Shown here: positions 4,176 through 5,999 of the stretch, in pieces
How the letters are laid out: each line of letters starts with the position of its first letter
How positions within the stretch are numbered: position 1 is the first letter of the stretch
DNA from: a bacterium
GTDB taxonomy: Bacteria; Margulisbacteria; Marinamargulisbacteria; UBA6595
DNA length: 5,999 nucleotides
Assembly (NCBI GenBank): GCA_027621615.1
Contig: JAQCBC010000060.1
Span: 1-5,999 of the forward strand
Direction: 5' to 3'
Translations under genes and position numbers: made by a program
The notes under the pieces: model-generated
Seen by the model: the letters and a program-made list of their open reading frames with translations, nothing else
Told to the model about the DNA's origin: nothing
Database searches by the model: none

Positions 4176-5275
4176 TGAGTCGGATTGGGGTCCTGTTGAA
4201 ACAAGCCTTTCATGCGGTGGCCGGGCTGAAAATTGCCGTCGTGGGCTTGGTGTTGGGGTTTGTGTTGGTTTTAGTGGGGACGTTGGATCAAGTTAATTTG
4301 GGTATTTATTATACCGTCAAGGTGTATTTCAAATCCTGGTGGGTGTATTGGCACGGATGGCCGGTATTTCCCGGGGGTATGAGTGTTGGGCTGTTGCTGG
4401 GGGTGAATTTAGTATTGGCACATATTAAACGCTTTCAGTGGTCCATGAAAAAGATGGGCATCTGGCTGATTCATAGTAGCTTGTTGGTGTTGTTGATTGG
4501 CGGGGCGATTAGCGGGTTTGTTAGTCAAGAAAGCCAAATGATTATTCGGGAGGGCGATACCCAATGGTATTCGGAGTCGGTGCATGACACGGAATTGGTG
4601 GTGATGCAGGCTCAAGGCGAGACAACTCGCGTGTTTCAGATTGATATGGCCAACGTGCAGGCCAACGACTCAATCGTCATGGGGCCCTTGGTTATTACGG
4701 TTGAGTCGCGGTTGAATAATGCAATTTTACGGTTGATTGATGATGCAAATCGATGGCAATCGGCCCAGGGAGCCGGTCGGTATTTTTCGGTGGAGCCCCG
4801 GCCAGTGGATCGGCGACCGGATGCCCGCAATCACATGGCCCTGTGGGTGCGTATTCATACGCAAGACGGTACGGATTTGGGCCGGTTTTTGGTGTCCTCC
4901 TGGCTCAACCATCCCCAATGGGTGGGCGATAGAGCTACCATTGCCTTACGCCCAACCCGATATTATTATCCGTACGCAGTGACGCTAATGGAATTTACCC
5001 ATCGCCAGCATCCGGGCACAACCATTCCCAGTTATTTTTCATCCGATGTCATTGTAACGGATGGCTCGTTTCGCCAGCCGTTTCATATTTATATGAATCA
5101 CCCCTTAAGATATCAGGGGGTTACCTATTTTCAAGCCTCGTTTGATGACGCGGATACGGTATCAATTTTACAGTTGGTTAAAAACCCGGTGTGGTGGTCG
5201 CCATACTTTGCCTGCTTGGTCTTGGGCGTTGGTCTCCTTTGGCACATGGTGTTAATGATGGGGCGATTGCGATGA
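4175..5275 (+). CDS. resB: Cytochrome c biogenesis protein ResB (Ccs1/CcsB)
   Basis: Integral membrane subunit of the System II cytochrome c maturation complex. With CcsA it carries haem across the membrane and attaches it to apocytochrome c. The 366 residues show three N-terminal membrane segments (about 18-37, 68-84, 96-115), a large extracytoplasmic domain (about 117-335), and a last membrane segment (about 343-362). Family-like stretches are GTLDQVNLGIY after the first helix, WPVFPGG before the second, MGIWLIHSSLL in the third with its His at 100, ESQMIIREGDTQWYSES, LRPTRYYYPY, and MNHPLRYQGVTYFQASFDD near the end. The length suits the shorter ResB forms. ATG 4175 is chosen for its spacing from GAGGTG; ATG 4172 would add one Met. 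It overlaps the lipoprotein stop by one base (or 4 nt from 4172) and shares ATGA with ccsA. I am confident of the family and less so of the exact start. Confidence 0.92.
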   Translation: MSRIGVLLKQAFHAVAGLKIAVVGLVLGFVLVLVGTLDQVNLGIYYTVKVYFKSWWVYWHGWPVFPGGMSVGLLLGVNLVLAHIKRFQWSMKKMGIWLIHSSLLVLLIGGAISGFVSQESQMIIREGDTQWYSESVHDTELVVMQAQGETTRVFQIDMANVQANDSIVMGPLVITVESRLNNAILRLIDDANRWQSAQGAGRYFSVEPRPVDRRPDARNHMALWVRIHTQDGTDLGRFLVSSWLNHPQWVGDRATIALRPTRYYYPYAVTLMEFTHRQHPGTTIPSYFSSDVIVTDGSFRQPFHIYMNHPLRYQGVTYFQASFDDADTVSILQLVKNPVWWSPYFACLVLGVGLLWHMVLMMGRLR

Positions 5276-5999
5276 TCCGCTGGGTTCGATGGGCGTGGGT
5301 GCTCGTCTTGGTGGGCGTGTTGGTTCGATTTATGGGATCGGCGCCCAGTGATTTGGGTATTGATTGGGCATCGGTTAGTCGAATCCCTGTGCAGGCCAAT
5401 GGCCGGGTACAGCCCATGGATACGGTGGCACGCAATGCCCTACTATTTATTCATGGCAAACAGTCCCTGGGGGATCAAGCCGCAATGCCCTGGTTGATGA
5501 CGGTGATGGCCGATGCCAATACAGCGGATCAATTGCCCCACTTTGTGGTGTACCACAGTCAGCTACACAGTCTTTTGGGGCTGCCCAATGCATCCAAGCA
5601 TCGGGTGTCGTTTCAACGCATTGAGCCGTATTACCAACGCTTGATTGAATTGGCCGATCAATGTCGAACGGTGGAGGTGCCCTTGCGTGATGCGTTTCAG
5701 CAAGCGGTGATTCGCTTGGATGATCAAATGCAGGTGTATATTCGGCTAAAAAATACCCTTCAGTTGGAGACAGGGGCGCAGTTGTCCCCCGAGATTGCCG
5801 CTGCGTTGCGGGAGCGATTGGCTTATTTTACAGTGGACGACGCTGTGTTTGCGGTGGTTCCGGCGTATCAGGCATCGGATTGGTCATCAGTTAATCGCAT
5901 CGCCCAGGCGCAGCGAGCCCCGGCCCAATCGCGGGTGACGCTTGAAGCGGTATTAAATCGCACGATGCTCTTTTATCAGGCTTTGGTGTGGTATGGCCT
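5272..5999 (+). CDS. ccsA: Cytochrome c biogenesis protein CcsA (ResC), N-terminal part, cut by window end
   Basis: Open frame of 242 codons from ATG 5272 to the window edge, with no stop. It begins with a Trp/Arg-rich signal or membrane segment (about 4-21). Then comes IPVQANGRVQPMDTVARNAL (38-57), a pattern I recall from the start of long CcsA-type proteins (QxxGRxxPLDTxARNxL). After it come FIHGKQSL and a long soluble region that continues to the edge, with a FQQAVIRLDDQMQVYIRLKN helix. This is the periplasmic domain that precedes the haem-handling membrane part in such proteins. The haem-binding WWD motif and CcsA helices would lie beyond the window, so the call rests on the N-terminal pattern plus the resB neighbour. 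CcsA works with ResB as haem transporter and cytochrome c synthetase. The ATG overlaps the resB stop in ATGA, so translation is probably coupled. No Shine-Dalgarno sequence is clear. Confidence 0.82.
   Translation, partial: MIRWVRWAWVLVLVGVLVRFMGSAPSDLGIDWASVSRIPVQANGRVQPMDTVARNALLFIHGKQSLGDQAAMPWLMTVMADANTADQLPHFVVYHSQLHSLLGLPNASKHRVSFQRIEPYYQRLIELADQCRTVEVPLRDAFQQAVIRLDDQMQVYIRLKNTLQLETGAQLSPEIAAALRERLAYFTVDDAVFAVVPAYQASDWSSVNRIAQAQRAPAQSRVTLEAVLNRTMLFYQALVWYG

Overview
The window is a compact bacterial stretch of about 6 kb in which every supported gene lies on the + strand, in two tightly packed gene runs behind a single leading gene. No RNA gene, insertion sequence, CRISPR array or phage gene was seen. 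The + strand is visibly rich in G and T (positions 1921-1980, counted by eye: 20 G, 12 C, 21 T, 7 A). The organism cannot be named from this. The lipoprotein, ResB and CcsA set, with a long periplasmic domain at the start of CcsA, resembles arrangements I recall from Verrucomicrobia, Planctomycetes and related uncultured lineages. That placement is low-confidence inference.

Region 1 (1-614): an AT-rich upstream region with a good sigma70-type promoter, then a TlpA/ResA-like thioredoxin-fold lipoprotein with a WCGSC active site. Its likely ATG lies only 8 nt after the -10 box.

Region 2 (615-2465): a second promoter, then four short overlapping or abutting genes with prepilin-like N-termini. 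They follow the order of minor pseudopilins (GspH-I-J-K, FimU-PilV-PilW-PilX, ComGD-E-F-G). A 78-residue acidic single-pass membrane protein of unknown function follows, with the only perfect Shine-Dalgarno sequence in the window. The pilus motor and platform genes are not in view, so the cluster could serve a type IV pilus, type II secretion or DNA uptake.

Region 3 (2466-5999): a probable promoter and then leuB-like isopropylmalate dehydrogenase, an uncharacterised lipoprotein, resB and the first two thirds or less of ccsA. Each start overlaps the preceding stop, which suggests one translationally coupled operon. ResB and CcsA form the System II cytochrome c haem-delivery and ligation complex. 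The ResA-like protein of region 1 could keep apocytochrome cysteines reduced for it, although a four-gene pilin cassette, the 78-residue membrane protein gene and leuB separate them.

The most noteworthy points are the leuB gene leading a cytochrome c maturation operon with an altered cofactor loop, the conserved-looking lipoprotein between leuB and resB, the Asp in place of Glu at position +5 of two pseudopilins, and the short or absent 5' leaders.
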